Shown: positions 38,481 to 49,975 of the stretch, piece by piece | Numbering within the stretch: the stretch's first letter is position 1 | How the letters are laid out: every line of letters starts with the position of its first letter | Assembly (NCBI GenBank): GCA_910890315.1 | Contig: CAJVGD010000001.1 | Location: 1,612,001-1,676,000, forward strand | Direction: 5' to 3' | Length of the DNA: 64,000 nucleotides | Origin: Serendipita indica DSM 11827 | Lineage: Eukaryota > Basidiomycota > Agaricomycetes > Sebacinales > Serendipitaceae | The notes under the pieces: generated by a model | The model's database searches: none | The model's input: the letters and a program-made list of their open reading frames with translations, nothing else | What the model was told of the DNA's origin: nothing | Translations under genes and position numbers: made by a program

Positions 38481-40593
38481 ATGGGTGTCTTAGAAAAGGT
38501 GACTTTGGACATAATGAGAAATTGTATATACTGCTAACTGAATACAGATCAAAGCCATTGAGGGTAAGCATCATGCTCTTACTATCACGTCGCGGCTGAT
38601 GCCTGTGTATTCAGAGGAGATGGCGAGGAGTAAGTTACATCACTTGGTCACGCTATCTTCACTTATCGTATCCTCAGCGCAGAAGAACAAGGTCGGGGAT
38701 GGATTCAGACCTGCACGACGAGGCTGCGAATAATGAGAGAATCTAGGCAACAGAATATCACCTTGGTCTACTTAAAGCAAAGTTAGCCAAATACAGGGCC
38801 CAGCTTCTAGAACCGACATCGAAATCGAGCGGGGGTTGGCTAACAGGCATATTCTTGGTTTATTGATGCTAACACTACTCGAGGTGGAACCGGATTTGAC
38901 GTCCAAAAGGCTGGAGATGCACGAGTATGCTTGATTGGTTTCCCATCTGTCGGAAAGTCGACGCGTTTGTGGCTATTTTCCGTCTCGCGCTACACCTAAT
39001 CGCCCCTAGTACTATCCAAAATGACCAATACGGCCTCTGAGGCGGCAGCCTACGAATTCACAACACTCACGGCGATTCCTGGTGTGATAGAATATAATGG
39101 CAAGTCTTGGCCACACCGCTCGCTCTCAATGACTAACCTCGTCAAATATTAGGAGCGCGTATACAACTGTAAGCAGAAATGTTGAAGCTTCTATGAAATT
39201 ATGGACCAGTCAACAGTCTCGACCTTCCTGGAATTGTCGAGGGGGCCAGTAGCGGCAGGGGCCGCGGCCGGCAAGTGGTTTCGACAGCCAAGACGGCAGA
39301 TCTCATCATCATGATGCTTGATGCTACCAAGTCTGTAGAACAGCGACGTCTCCTAGAGATCGAGTTGGACGCAGTCGGTATCCGTTTGAACAAGAGTAAA
39401 CCAGATGGTAGCGACTTTTCAATTGTATGAAGGGCTACACTGACAAGATTCTAGTCGTCTTCAAACAGAAAGCTGCGGGAGGAGTATGTATAATCCTATC
39501 TTGAGAGCTATGATTGACATTCACAGATTACGGTATGAAGACTCATTAGGCAATCCCTATGCTCATTCAGTCCAGATCAATGCCACTGTCAAGCTTACTA
39601 AAATAGATGAAAAGGCCATCAAGACCATCCTCGCTGGATACAAGATTCACAACTGCGACGTACGTCTGCGGACTGTCATATTGGCCTCTCTCTCATATCT
39701 CGTAGGTTATGATTCGAGAAGATGTGCGTCGAACCCAGGGTATTCAAATGATTGCCGACCACTAGAGCAGATTACGGTTGACGAACTTATCGACGTGCTT
39801 ATTGGCACTCGGAAATACGTGCCGTGTCTTTACGTCTTCAACAAGATTGACGCAATTAGTTTGGAGCAGATGGACAAGTACGCCCACGAACCTCACTCGA
39901 TGGTGATATCTTGTGAGATGGATCTGAAGTGAGTCTCTCGTATAGTCCGTTACCTTGCCTTACTCTGTAGCCTCGACCAACTTGTGGAGCGTATTTGGGA
40001 TGTAGGTAGCGGACACGGTGTTGAGCTTGAGCTCACTCGATGCAGCAAGTCGGCCTGGTCAAAGTCTACACAAAGAAGCGGGGACAGCATCCAGACCTGA
40101 AAGATCCCATCTGTTTACGCAAAGGTAGGCAATGCCGTTCACAGCGGATGCGTACTGACTATCCCAGGCGCAACGATCGAGGCAGGTCGAGCCCATGATT
40201 GTAAACACTCAATGACTTCGGATCCACCAGGACGTCTGTTATGGCATTCATCGATCTCTTGTTCCAAACTTCAAATATGCGCTTGTCTGGTGAGCCGGCG
40301 ACCCCATTGTCGATGCAGTGCGAGGCTGACCTGGGCGACAGGGTCTGTTTCTAAGTTTCAACGGTCACTTGGATACGCGTCTAACCTTTTGGCAGGGGAA
40401 ATCGTCAAAGTTTTGTCCGCACGCACAAAAGGTTGGGCTGAATCATGCTGTGAGTTGTTGCCCTATTGGCTGCGGCGCGCCGCTAACAGACAATCATGGG
40501 ACAGGTTGCTGACGAGGATGTTGTGAGCAGTGAGTTTACTATTTATAACTATTCCTTGCTCGCTGAACGGCGTTTACAGTCTTTACAAAGTAG
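38481..40593 (+). CDS. DRG2: DRG2/Rbg2-type developmentally regulated GTPase, 22 exons
   Basis: This ribosome-associated Obg-class GTPase partners with Gir2/DFRP2. My exons are 38481-38498, 38548-38563, 38615-38629, 38678-38691, 38747-38833, 38883-38964, 39010-39099, 39153-39168, 39217-39407, 39455-39483, 39527-39532, 39576-39659, 39706-39723, 39771-39928, 39971-40005, 40050-40124, 40168-40181, 40231-40289, 40342, 40396-40449, 40505-40529 and 40580-40593. They sum to 1101 nt, or 366 aa; human DRG2 is about 364. The protein starts MGVLEKIKAIEEEMARTQKN, then [20 protein letters not shown]1 is GFPSVGKST, followed by [20 protein letters not shown]3 is [10 protein letters not shown]4 is NKID. The TGS end reads [40 protein letters not shown] and [23 protein letters not shown] marks DRG2 rather than DRG1. 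Confidence 0.95.
39100..39152 (+). other. GC-AG intron in DRG2 (EYN|GARIQ join)
   Basis: The donor is ATG|GCAAGT and the acceptor ATTAG, 53 nt, with branch sequence GACTAAC. It joins GVIEYNG to ARIQLLDLPG, an invariant run in the family. The nearby GT (in AAGTCT) leaves the 16-nt downstream exon out of phase. Confidence 0.8.
39527..39532 (+). other. 6-nt microexon of DRG2
   Basis: The exon ATTACG encodes Ile-Thr. It lies between two 43-nt introns (39484-39526 with GTATGT...CACAG, and 39533-39575 with GTATGA...TCCAG). With it the protein reads [15 protein letters not shown], which lines up with the GGGISFNSTV segment of DRG2 without a gap. Without it two residues are missing, although frame is kept. 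Confidence 0.75.
40182..40230 (+). other. GC-AG intron in DRG2 (TIE|DVC join)
   Basis: The donor is GAG|GCAGGT and the acceptor CACCAG, 49 nt. It joins KGATIE to [10 protein letters not shown], matching KGASVEHVCHRIHRSL of the family residue for residue. The GT five bases inside the same string gives the wrong phase. Confidence 0.75.
40342..40342 (+). other. Single-nucleotide exon of DRG2
   Basis: The exon before ends VW with only two bases of the Trp codon (TG, ending at 40289). The exon after starts GGG AAA (Gly-Lys) at 40396. A lone G at 40342 completes TGG. It is flanked by a 52-nt intron (40290-40341, GTGAGC...GACAG, branch CTGAC) and a 53-nt intron (40343-40395, GTCTGT...GGCAG, branch CTAAC). 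Both have the usual size. The result, ALVWGKSSKF, matches ALVWGTSTKY of DRG2. Confidence 0.65.
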
Positions 40594-40735
40594 TCGGCCA
40601 CGCTGGGCTGATGCCCGGCTCTTCGGGATCAGCAGCAGTACGCCTTTTTGTTTGTAATTACATGGAATATCGAGATGGACTTCGCGGTGAGATGGGGGGA
40701 CGGCTATTTCTCCCGACGCGCCGCAAGGCCCGCCC

Positions 40736-40743
40736 TATATAAA
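40736..40743 (+). promoter_or_regulatory. TATA box of the four-helix membrane protein gene
   Basis: The string TATATAAA sits in a G+C-rich context 105 bp upstream of the ATG at 40848, a normal distance for a fungal core promoter. A pyrimidine-rich tract (40801-40833) follows it. This is the clearest core promoter in the window. Confidence 0.7.
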
Positions 40744-40847
40744 GGCAAACCAAGCAGCCGTGTGGTCCCATCTTCACACTTTACGACTGCTTCACGCCCC
40801 CCGTCTTTTACTTTCTTTGATCCTTTTTTTTCTACAAATTGCTGGTC

Positions 40848-41778
40848 ATGCTCTCGCTCGCCTCGAAGCCAAAGTTTTTCCTCCTCAACGCGTTGCGCGC
40901 GTTTTCGCTGCTCTCGCTGCTCTTCGTGTTCATCGCCAATATCGTTATCATGGCCCAGGACGTCCAAGCTCTGCGCGAAAATGCGCACAACAAGGACCAC
41001 GAAGACTGTGAATACATCGAGTACGTTTTCTCTTGCTCAGGCGGAGTGCTGGGAGCCCGGCGCTGACTCGTCTTTCAAAGGGGTTCAGGCGTCCCCAATC
41101 AACCAGCGGGCAACTTTAGAGCCTTTTTGAGCATCTCTCTCAACATTGTGGAAACGATCATCCTCATCCTCTCCGAAATCGGTTTCCCAGGTTTGTGCTG
41201 CAGCAGGAACGCGTGTGCTCCTCCAGACCCGACTGACGGGATTTGCAGCATCTTTCTTCAAGAAATGGATACCCTGCTTAGACAACGAGCACAGTCTCGT
41301 CGGGCTCGGCGTTCTCGAGCTCTTGCTCGCGGCCCAAATGATGAGCCATTTCCTGGAAACGTTCCCCTTGGTCGCTTGTTTCTTCCTTCTCATTGCTGGC
41401 ATTTTCAACATTTGCACGGTATGTCCGATATCATTATTGTTCTCGACTAAGCGCTGATGTGGGTGTGTGTAGATGTACTTTGACAGGCCCAAGTTCTTCC
41501 GCTCGTATGCATTCTGGAAGAGCTCCCGTGCTGCCAACGACCTCAAGTCTGTCGAAAGCGGCGTCTCACGCACCTACTCGGCCCATAACAGGACCATTTC
41601 TGCCGCGCCTTCCATCTTTACGGAAAAGGAGCACTCATCGCCCGCCCATGCTCCTTATGGATTTGCACGACAGGAATCTTCAGAGCCCGTCCTGTCGAGG
41701 CCTTTGTCGCCGCCAAATTATTCGCCGCCGCAACGACCTATGATGCTTGCAACCAAGAACCGCAATCGAGTGTTTTAG
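40848..41778 (+). CDS. Four-helix membrane protein, DUF7598-like, basidiomycete family
   Basis: There are four exons with short introns, protein about 240 aa. The start at 40848 gives MLSLASKPKFFLLNALRAFS, leading straight into the first membrane helix (LLSLLFVFIANIVIMAQDV). An extracellular or luminal loop with CEYIEGSGVPNQPAGNF follows, then helix 2 (ISLNIVETIILILSEIGFP), helix 3 (LGVLELLLAAQMMSHFL) and helix 4 (LVACFFLLIAGIFNIC). The C-terminal tail of about 90 residues is cytosolic-type, Ser/Pro-rich, with SRPLSPPNYSPPQRP. The layout, and the EGS-VPNQPAG-F and ILSEIG motifs, fit a family I recall as DUF7598, of unknown function and mostly basidiomycete. The family label is from memory; the membrane topology is seen directly. 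A TATA box lies upstream. Confidence 0.8.
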
Positions 41779-42050
41779 ATTACTCGTTTTGATGACCCCT
41801 CTGTCCTCGACGGACATGATTCTAACGACTTTGACGTCCCATTGTTGCATTCTTTTTTCTTCCCATAGTGAAATGTCCCACGCAGTCAATCTTTCAAAGT
41901 GTATTTCTAGAATACCAGTCCTTTCTCTACGCTACTTTTCGACTGCTTTGAGCTGTTTCGGCGGGGTCAGTGCGTCATCTCTGTGGACGTACATTCGGGT
42001 CGGCACCCGTTGAACACCTTGGACTCTTGCGTCGTTTTGGCAGCCAGACG

Positions 42051-45000
42051 ATGGAAGGCCCCAGACCGCATCTCCAGAATCCAATTATGGGTACAACAAT
42101 CGACACAAGTCCCAAGGCGCTTGGACTCGTCTTGGACGCGCGGGATGAAGAGGATTCGCCCGGTGTCGTCGATCGCATCATCCGCAAATCATCTCAAATA
42201 AAAAAGTCTGGTCATCGCAAGTTAAACAGTATTTCTCGCAAGGCAAAGGGCCCTCCTGCGAATGATGGTATGTGCCGAACGAGGCGGATAACAGGCGCTC
42301 GTCTTGCTTACTGTTGTACGCTGTAGAACATCCTGAAGAGCGTGTAGATGAGCTCGAGAAGACTCGTAGAGAGTCCAAGGTGTCGCTGGATGACGCAGGG
42401 AGCTCATACCCACCCTCGCGCCCCTCGCTTAATTTCCGTGGCGAAGGCTCCGTACGTTTATCACGGGCGCGTTCACAGTCTTGTTACTAACATTTACACG
42501 CTTCTATAGCTGAGAATGGGCACACAGACGCTAATACAGGCCCTCCAGGCCATTCCATGGGCTGAGGCCGAAGGAGGCGTACCAGACAAGGATGATAGCG
42601 ACGAAAACGACGCTGATAAACCAGGTGTGTGGCCGTCTACGTGTCTACACGTCGTGCACGCAATTCCAGTGCAAACAGGCAAACTCATTCTTTTCGTAGC
42701 ATTCACCCTTTCGTCCTCTATCCACACAATTCATCGACCAGTGGCTCGGTTCCGCAGGCAGTCGACCGCAGTGGACACCGCCTCCCCGGAGAATGACAGT
42801 CCAGATGAAGAAGATGAAGACGACTTTGATCCTGACGCGCTCCCTCTGGGTGCCTCAGCTCCCCGCCCTCCCTTGCACACAAACGCAACGGCCCGCCAAA
42901 GTGAACTCCCTACCCGCACAATAATGCGCCGAAGTACAAGTCTTGCCACTGTCAAAGTCCAACGTCGAGCGAGGCTCGCTGAGAAGCTGAAAGAGGTCTT
43001 TGATGTCCCCGAAATTGGCGAAGTCATCGCAGGTCAGCAGAAGCACCCGTATGTAGCTGATGTGTCCCTAAAATATATGCAGAGATGCCTTGCTGGCTCC
43101 TGCGGTCAGTCTGTGAGTCTGCTCTCTCCCAGCATCCTGGCGCTCCCAGCTAATTTGCCTTAGTATTGCAAGGCTACATGTACTTGACAAATTCGCATAT
43201 TTGCTTCTTTGCTCACATGCCCTCGCGGGAGGTAAGTGCCGGTCGTAGCTCACATACCCCCAGCATCTGATATCTGCTCAGAATCAAGTGCTCAAGTCGG
43301 GTAGTCTCTCCAAGAAGGCCCAACGAACGAAACGATGGAACAAGCACTGGTTCGTGCTGAAGAACGATGCGCTCACGTGGTTCCATTCATCTGCGGTCTG
43401 TTAGGCTGACGTGAGGCTCACCTCATGCTGACAAACCCCTAAGGACCCCTATTTTCCCCATGGAGTTGTCGACTTGAGATATGCTATTGCTTGCGAGCCA
43501 CATGGCGAGAAGGGCTTGCGGATTCGTACCAACCAGCGTACGGTCAATCTCGATGCAGACTCGATTCCCAGCAGAGATGAATGGGTCAAGGCTATCCGAA
43601 AGGTCATTTTCCAGGCTCAGAATCATGGAGATAGTGTCAAGGTCAGATCTGCCCAACATCCTTCCCTCTTCTAGCTGACAGCTTTCCAGATTGCTATCCC
43701 TTACTCTGCAGTAGTCAATGTCACCAAATCAAAGGCCATGGATTTCAGCGAAACAATCGAGATCAAGGTTGTCGACAAGGAAGACGATTGCCTGGATTCA
43801 TACTTTTTCGCCTATTTCCACAGCATCGACCTCGCTGTAGAGCAAATTCGTGCTGCCTTGAAAGAGGCAAAGGAGTCGCCTATGATCAAGCTTGTACAAG
43901 ATACGGTCAAGGACACGACATCTCACAAGACATCGACCGCTTTGCCGCTCGTGCATGAGCTCGACAAAGTGGTCAGCGCACCGACGCCGTCCTCCACTTC
44001 GAGTACACTGTCATCGGTGCGTGACAGTGTGCGCGATAAGTTGTCCACGCCTGTAGGAAAGCTCAACTCTCTGCTACGACCGGGACATACGACACCTGAT
44101 TCGCGCCCGACGTCGACAATGTCTACGGAGAGCTCTCCTATTACGGTGACGGCATCTCCCAAGAGCGCTGCCGAAAAGATGCCAGGGGATCATACGTATC
44201 CTCCGAGCTTGGTCCACCATAACGTCAGTGATTCGAGCACCAAGAGTTCGTGGAGCGTGCCGGTTGGCGTCCCGAATTGGATCAAGAACTCTTCGAAGCA
44301 CTTTTTCACGTCATCGCCCGAGGTCGGTCCTGGCACGGTCAAGGTCGATACAAAGGATGTAGGAGGCATTCACACGTCGGCCCATCAGTCTACTGGAGAT
44401 CATGGAGACTTTGGGTTCTCGATTGTGGATGGGCTGGACTCTGCTTTGGATCCTGCGACTGTGGACAAGTTTAGGGCCGCGTTTGCCTTCGATGAACGTG
44501 AAACGCTACTTGCCGGTCAGTATGATTCACAATTACTCGGCAAGACTCTGATGCCTTTTCTCAGAGATTCCCGGGTATCTTTTCCGTGTTTTGCCAGTGT
44601 TTGGACGTGTCAACATCTCTTCTAATTACTTCTGCTTCCGATCTTCGCAGCCGTTGACGAAGACACGGGTGGGTGCTACAATTGTTATGCAGGCGAAAAC
44701 CTTACAAATCAAAGATGATGATTCCTATTCGGGATATTCTCTCTACCGAGAACGCCAAAGCGTTCCGATTCGGACATCATGGCCTTGCAGTCGTCATCAA
44801 AGGACATGAAGAACTCTTTTTCGAGTTCAGTTCTATAGAGAGACGAAATGCTTGTGCGGCCTTGCTGGACAAATTGGTAGACGAACTTCGCGAGAGACAG
44901 CGCTCTGGGCTCCCAACGCGGCCTGCTCTGGAAAGACCAGAGTCGCTGCTACTAGAGACAACAGAGAGAAGGTCTAGTGTCGATACAGATGATGATACAG

Positions 45001-46961
45001 AGCCAAAGCCACCGCCAGAAGGCTCGGACAACATACCAGCAGTCATGTTCACCTCGGTTGGGTCGACATTCCTCACTTTCAAGCCTCAGGAATCTCTGAG
45101 ATTCACATGTCTCACCATTGGCTCTCGAGGAGATGTTCAACCTTACATCGCTCTTGCCAAAGGACTGCAAGCCGATGGACACAAAGTCAAGATTGCCACT
45201 CACCTAGAATTCAAAGATTGGGTTGAAGGGGTATGTGTGCCACGCAGCCAAGCTATCTGGAAACTCACTTTTCAAAGCACGGCATTGAGTATGGATACGT
45301 TGGAGGTGATCCGGCTGAGCTCATGAGAATTTGTGTGGAAAACGGTACGTTTACCGTTGCTTTCCTAAGAGAGGGCTTGGCCAAGGTACGCCTCAGTTCT
45401 GTTCGAGTGACCGGCGGGTTAACAGTGACTTAGTTCCGTGGGTGGCTCGATGACCTTCTCAAGACGTCCTGGGAAGCGTGTCAAGGCTCGGATGTTCTCA
45501 TTGAGAGTCCCAGCGCGATGGGTGGTATCCACATTGCCGAAGCCCTGCAAATACCGTATTATCGTGCCTTCACCATGCCATGGACGCGGACGCGTGCATA
45601 TCCCCACGCATTTGCAGTTCCCGATACCAAGGTTGGTTCTCACTGAACGCTCAACGGCCGAGATTTAATATCCCTCGTAGATGGGTGGGAGTTATAATTA
45701 CCTGGTTCGCATTGTTACGTCCTGGTGATATTCTGCTGATTTCTGGCAGACCTATGTCATGTTTGATCAAGTGTTCTGGCGAGCCATCTCAGGCCAAATC
45801 AATCGATGGCGCAAGCAACTGTTGGGTATTCCGGCGACAACCATGGACAAACAAGAAGCACACAAAGTGCCGTTCCTATACAATTTCAGTCCTACTGTCG
45901 TTCCACCGCCCTTGGATTGGTACGAGTGGATAAGAGTTACAGGTGAGAAGATTGATGCTGAAACAAAAATTCAAGTTAAGTCGTTTTCAGGCTATTGGTT
46001 CTTGGACGACTCCGAGAACTCGCTCGAGAAGAAGTGGGAGCCACCCGCTGGCCTCGTTGATTTCATGGAGAAAGCGCGCTCCCAGAAGAAGAAGCTCGTC
46101 TATATCGGCTTTGGATCTATTGTCGTCTCGGATCCGGATGCTATGACCAAGTGCGTCATTGAAGCTGTCCGGGAGAGCGGAGTGTACGCCATCATGTCCA
46201 AGGGATGGTCGGATCGACTTTCCTCGAAGAAGCATGACACACACGCAGCAGAGGCGGTGCCACCTCTCCCTGAGCAGATATATAACATTACCTCAGTCCC
46301 TCATGACTGGCTATTCCGACAGATAGACGCAGCTTGTCATCATGGGGGTGCTGGAACCACTGGAGCTAGTCTTCGGGGTAAGTACATACCCGAGCGGAAT
46401 GCAAACTCTTACATGCTGCACAGCTGGTATACCGACGATCATCAAGCCCTTCTTTGGAGACCAGTACTTCTGGGCCGACCGCGTAGAGGCGCTCGGTATT
46501 GGTACCGGTGTCCGAAAGTTGACAGTCGAGAATCTGACTGCAGCGTTGATCACTGCGACTACCGATGTCAAGCAGATCGCGCGAGCCGATGCTGTTGGAA
46601 AGGCAATACGATCAGTCAGTCTGCTGCTTCCCGGGTTTGTTAGATGCTAACAGTCTGGCAGGAGAACGGCGTTGCCAATGCTGTCGAGTCTATTTATAGG
46701 GATTTGGAGTACGCTCGGTCTATCATCAAACGATACTCGCACGAGACCCCACTGCAGGAGGAGACAGACACAGAATGGGAAGTGCCGCATAAGCCCGGTG
46801 GAGAAGGCTCAACCAGGGCGTTGAGCGATGATTGGAACATGGTGGATGAAGCACATCCGGAGAATTCCAAGGAGGCAGGGACACTCTCACCTCTGAAGCG
46901 TATGTCTATGGGACTGAGTGCACTGACACTCCATCCCAAGACGACTAATATTTCTACATGA
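42051..46961 (+). CDS. ATG26: ATG26/UGT51-type sterol 3-beta-glucosyltransferase
   Basis: This enzyme transfers glucose from UDP-glucose to membrane sterols; in some fungi it is needed for pexophagy. The start at 42051 gives [21 protein letters not shown] long acidic, disordered N-terminus follows, then GRAM domain 1 ([33 protein letters not shown]). The PH domain has [20 protein letters not shown] and [14 protein letters not shown] Ser/Thr-rich linker leads to the second GRAM domain ([37 protein letters not shown]). The glycosyltransferase domain begins [19 protein letters not shown], with [32 protein letters not shown], and the UDP-sugar signature [14 protein letters not shown] and [13 protein letters not shown]. 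The C-terminus is acidic and ends at 46961. It has many introns (about 20), all short. It converges with TIP20 (115 bp between stops). Confidence 0.95.
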
Positions 46962-47076
46962 TCCTCCTTTGGGACACTGGGGTCTCGCGTCATATACTTG
47001 TAGATACTTCACTGTCACATAATCATTCTTACTAATGAACGAACGTCTACGATCTAATAACGAAGTATTACGGAGT

Positions 47077-49946
47077 CTACCTTGTACAGTCGGTTCGTAG
47101 ACGGAGCAATGACCGTGCGTCACGCTGGCTGAAGGAGGATACGCCGTACTCCTCCGCCACTTTTTCATAGTTCTCCGGACTTGCTTCCCATGCAGCGTTT
47201 GTTAGACTTCGGAACGCATCATGGTCCAAATTCATGGCCGTCGAGGCCTCGCGCAGGCGCTGCCAGGGGATCTCGAGCTTGCGAACCATACGTCCAACAG
47301 CCTGCTTTGAGCATTCAATCCATAGTTTGTATTCTGCTGCAAGAACCGGAGCTTCATTCGGCTCCAGTTTGCCTCTTGAATGCTGGAAAATCATGCGGTC
47401 TACCAGGAAGGAAGCCACGCTCGAGCAAATTCTTCTGTAGAGAATCGTGACGGAAGATGCAGGGAGTGTGGTCGCCAAAAATGCCAACTGCTGTTGAAGG
47501 GCAGTAACAGGGGACAGCAATGTTGAAGGCAGGACGGCTTCATCACCAGTTTCACTTGTCCACGAGCTGATTGCCTGTCAATAGGAGTACTAAAAGGCTT
47601 AGAACTGCTTACCTGGCTATATGAACGCGGAGGGCGTCCTGGACCTCCGATATGACATGGTGGACAATCAAGTCCTCGCTTCGTGCGGTGAGGGTGTCAT
47701 ATTGTGCAATGAGTTCGTCGAACAGGGCACCTTCTTCCACGTTTTCTGGGATCGGTGTAGGCAGAGAGTTGTGTTCGGCGGCTTTTGCTCGTAAGCTTGC
47801 TCGTTCGTTGATCTCTTTCCAGAGCTCAAGGTAGAACTTTGCATTGTGAGCACAAGGGTGCCACCATCGGAAGGGGAACTCACTAGCTTTTCCCCCCAAC
47901 CCTGCATAGCAATAGTGATCCACCGCGCACTAACAAAGGCCTTGATCAATCGCTGGAGACCATCTACTCCGCTTGTAAGTCGCCTGGTATCGTATTGGTG
48001 TCCAACCTGTCCAGCAAGGGCTCCAGGAACAGCTCGCAGAAGAGTAGACGATAATGTCTCGAAAGCGTCCAAAGATCCAGAAATCCGCGTATGATAATGC
48101 TCTAAAATAGGTATCTGGATCGCAATAAGGAAGCGTGCCCGATGATTGAACCGCGGCAATGGCTTGTAGCGATCCGAAATCTGTTCAAAGAGTGCTTTGA
48201 TGCGTCGCGCAGAGTTGGTCGGTCGAAGGTCAATTGTAGTCTCGGAATCTTCGTCTGTAAGCGCCCCATCATCGACCAACTGCCAGGCGTTGGGAGAATG
48301 GACGAGTTCATCATATTGTGCCTCGGCAACTGATTCCGATCAGTAAAGAATAAGTAGAGAAATAAACGCGTACATCGCCGTTCGGCTTCCAGCCACGAGT
48401 CAAACCACTCCTTTCTTCCCAAAATGACTTCACTAACACCTTCCCATTCTTCGACCTGTCCCGCTGCCTTATTCAAAGCAAGATATGTCCCCGTAAGAGC
48501 GAACCCATCGTCTCTGACTTGTGTGTCAAACGCGACAGATTGATAGATAGTCTGGGCCAACAATGCAGTATCTTGCAGCAATTCTGGCATTGACTTCCTT
48601 ATCTTTCGTCCCAGCATTGGGAATAAGAGGCGGGTAAACTCCCTGTGCGCATTGATTTGCTTGTAGTGGCTGGCATTTAATAGCCGTTGGATATTATTGT
48701 TCATGAATTCCCTGTGCTGGTGGATCACGTTGATGATATTGGTGAAGTACCATTCAGGCTGAATCGTATATTAGTATATAGGGAATATAGCTGTCTATAT
48801 ATTCACTGACCTTGTCCAAACGATTGGTTTCTCGCGGGCCTTCGAAGTGGTATTTGAATCGAGCGGCGATGGGTTGAACAAGGGCTTGAAGAGCGTAGAT
48901 TCCGTTTTTCCCTTTGGATTCTTCTGTTTCCACAAATGCTGGATGCAGCGTCTCGGCTCTAAACCAGCTTAGTTAGAAACATAAAGGTGATAGTTCCCCT
49001 TACATCTCTTGGAGTTTTAAGAGTCGCGTGAAAGCGTCCACAAAATAATGTCGGCCTTCTGTGGGTAAACTGCTCCATTCGATCTTATTTGGCCATTTCA
49101 GCTTTTCGGCCGCAGCAACCAGTTTTCTGGAACTGCATCAGAATGGACGAGCGCGAAAGGGTTTTCACATACTCCAGAAGAATAGACTTGATGTCTGTCC
49201 ACGTACGATCCCTGATGGACTCTAGGAACGAAAGCAGGCCCACAGAGCCTTCAGACGATGCGTCGTTTTCACCACATAGAGATGCCACAGATTGAACAAA
49301 CTTTTGAAGCTCCGTGTACTTGGTCAAAGAACTCGACGAGATAGGGTCTCCAGGTGCAGCAGACTGGAACTCTTCGATGGCTGCAGCGCTGGGATGCATT
49401 AGGGCATGCGTCATACCTTGGTCATAGCTCTTACCTGAGTGAGAGTGCCTTCTGTATAACACTCGTGTACTGATGAACGCTTCTTAGTTCCTTTAATTTA
49501 CGGTGCAATGCTTCTAGATCCTCGAGGAGAGTCGGTTGACTAATTCCGTGTTCGTTTGAGGAGACAAGCTCGGAAGACAAGGCCTGTAAATCGTCTGCTA
49601 AGATATGTCGGGACAGCGCGGCATCTTGTGCAGATGAAATCGTTGTTTGGATTGTTTCAATGGCTCTTGCCCTCTCCTCGTTCAAATTTTGAGTAGAGTC
49701 TCGGAGCTGTGATAAATTTACTGGTCAAATAGGCGTATTGCAACATATCGAACACACCTGAGTGTCCAATTCGCTGGCTTCTTGCGAACTCTGCCGTGTC
49801 CACTCGTCAAATTCTCCCGAACCAAGTAGCACATTCCAGGTAGGAATTCTTGCATTTAGAAGAGCAATCGTTTTGCCCTCGGCTTCATCTTTTGAAGGAG
49901 GTCGTTGAAGTAGTTGGATTTCAGCCATGTTCCACCCGGACCACAT
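47077..49946 (-). CDS. TIP20: TIP20/RINT1-family subunit of the Dsl1 ER tethering complex
   Basis: Dsl1/NRZ tethers Golgi-derived COPI vesicles to the ER. The start is either 49946 (MWSGWNMAEIQLLQ) or the internal Met at 49928. A coiled-coil region follows (LEDLEALHRKLKELRSVHQ). The RINT1_TIP1-type body has PEWYFTNIINVIHQHREF-like segments, YLALNKAAGQVEEWEGVSE, EWFDSWLEAE, RARFLIAIQIPILEHYHTRI and GALAGQVGHQYDTRRL. C-terminal segments are YRRICSSVASFLVDRMIF, FPWQRL-like IPWQRLREASTAMNL and YGVSSFSQRDARSLLRLR, ending DCTR at 47077. The protein is about 780 residues and almost wholly helical. The stop of the upstream gamma-glutamyltransferase is only 29 bp from the first ATG. Confidence 0.85.
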
Positions 49947-49975
49947 TCATTCGATTGCTAACTAAAGACTAGACA

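Noticed and set aside
40395-40398. DRG2 frame problem as a missing G in the homopolymer GGGG
   Set aside because: Adding one G would also repair the frame, but it leaves a 106-nt intron, twice the local norm, with good branch and splice signals in its middle. The single-nucleotide exon explains all of it without changing the sequence. Kept as the main alternative.
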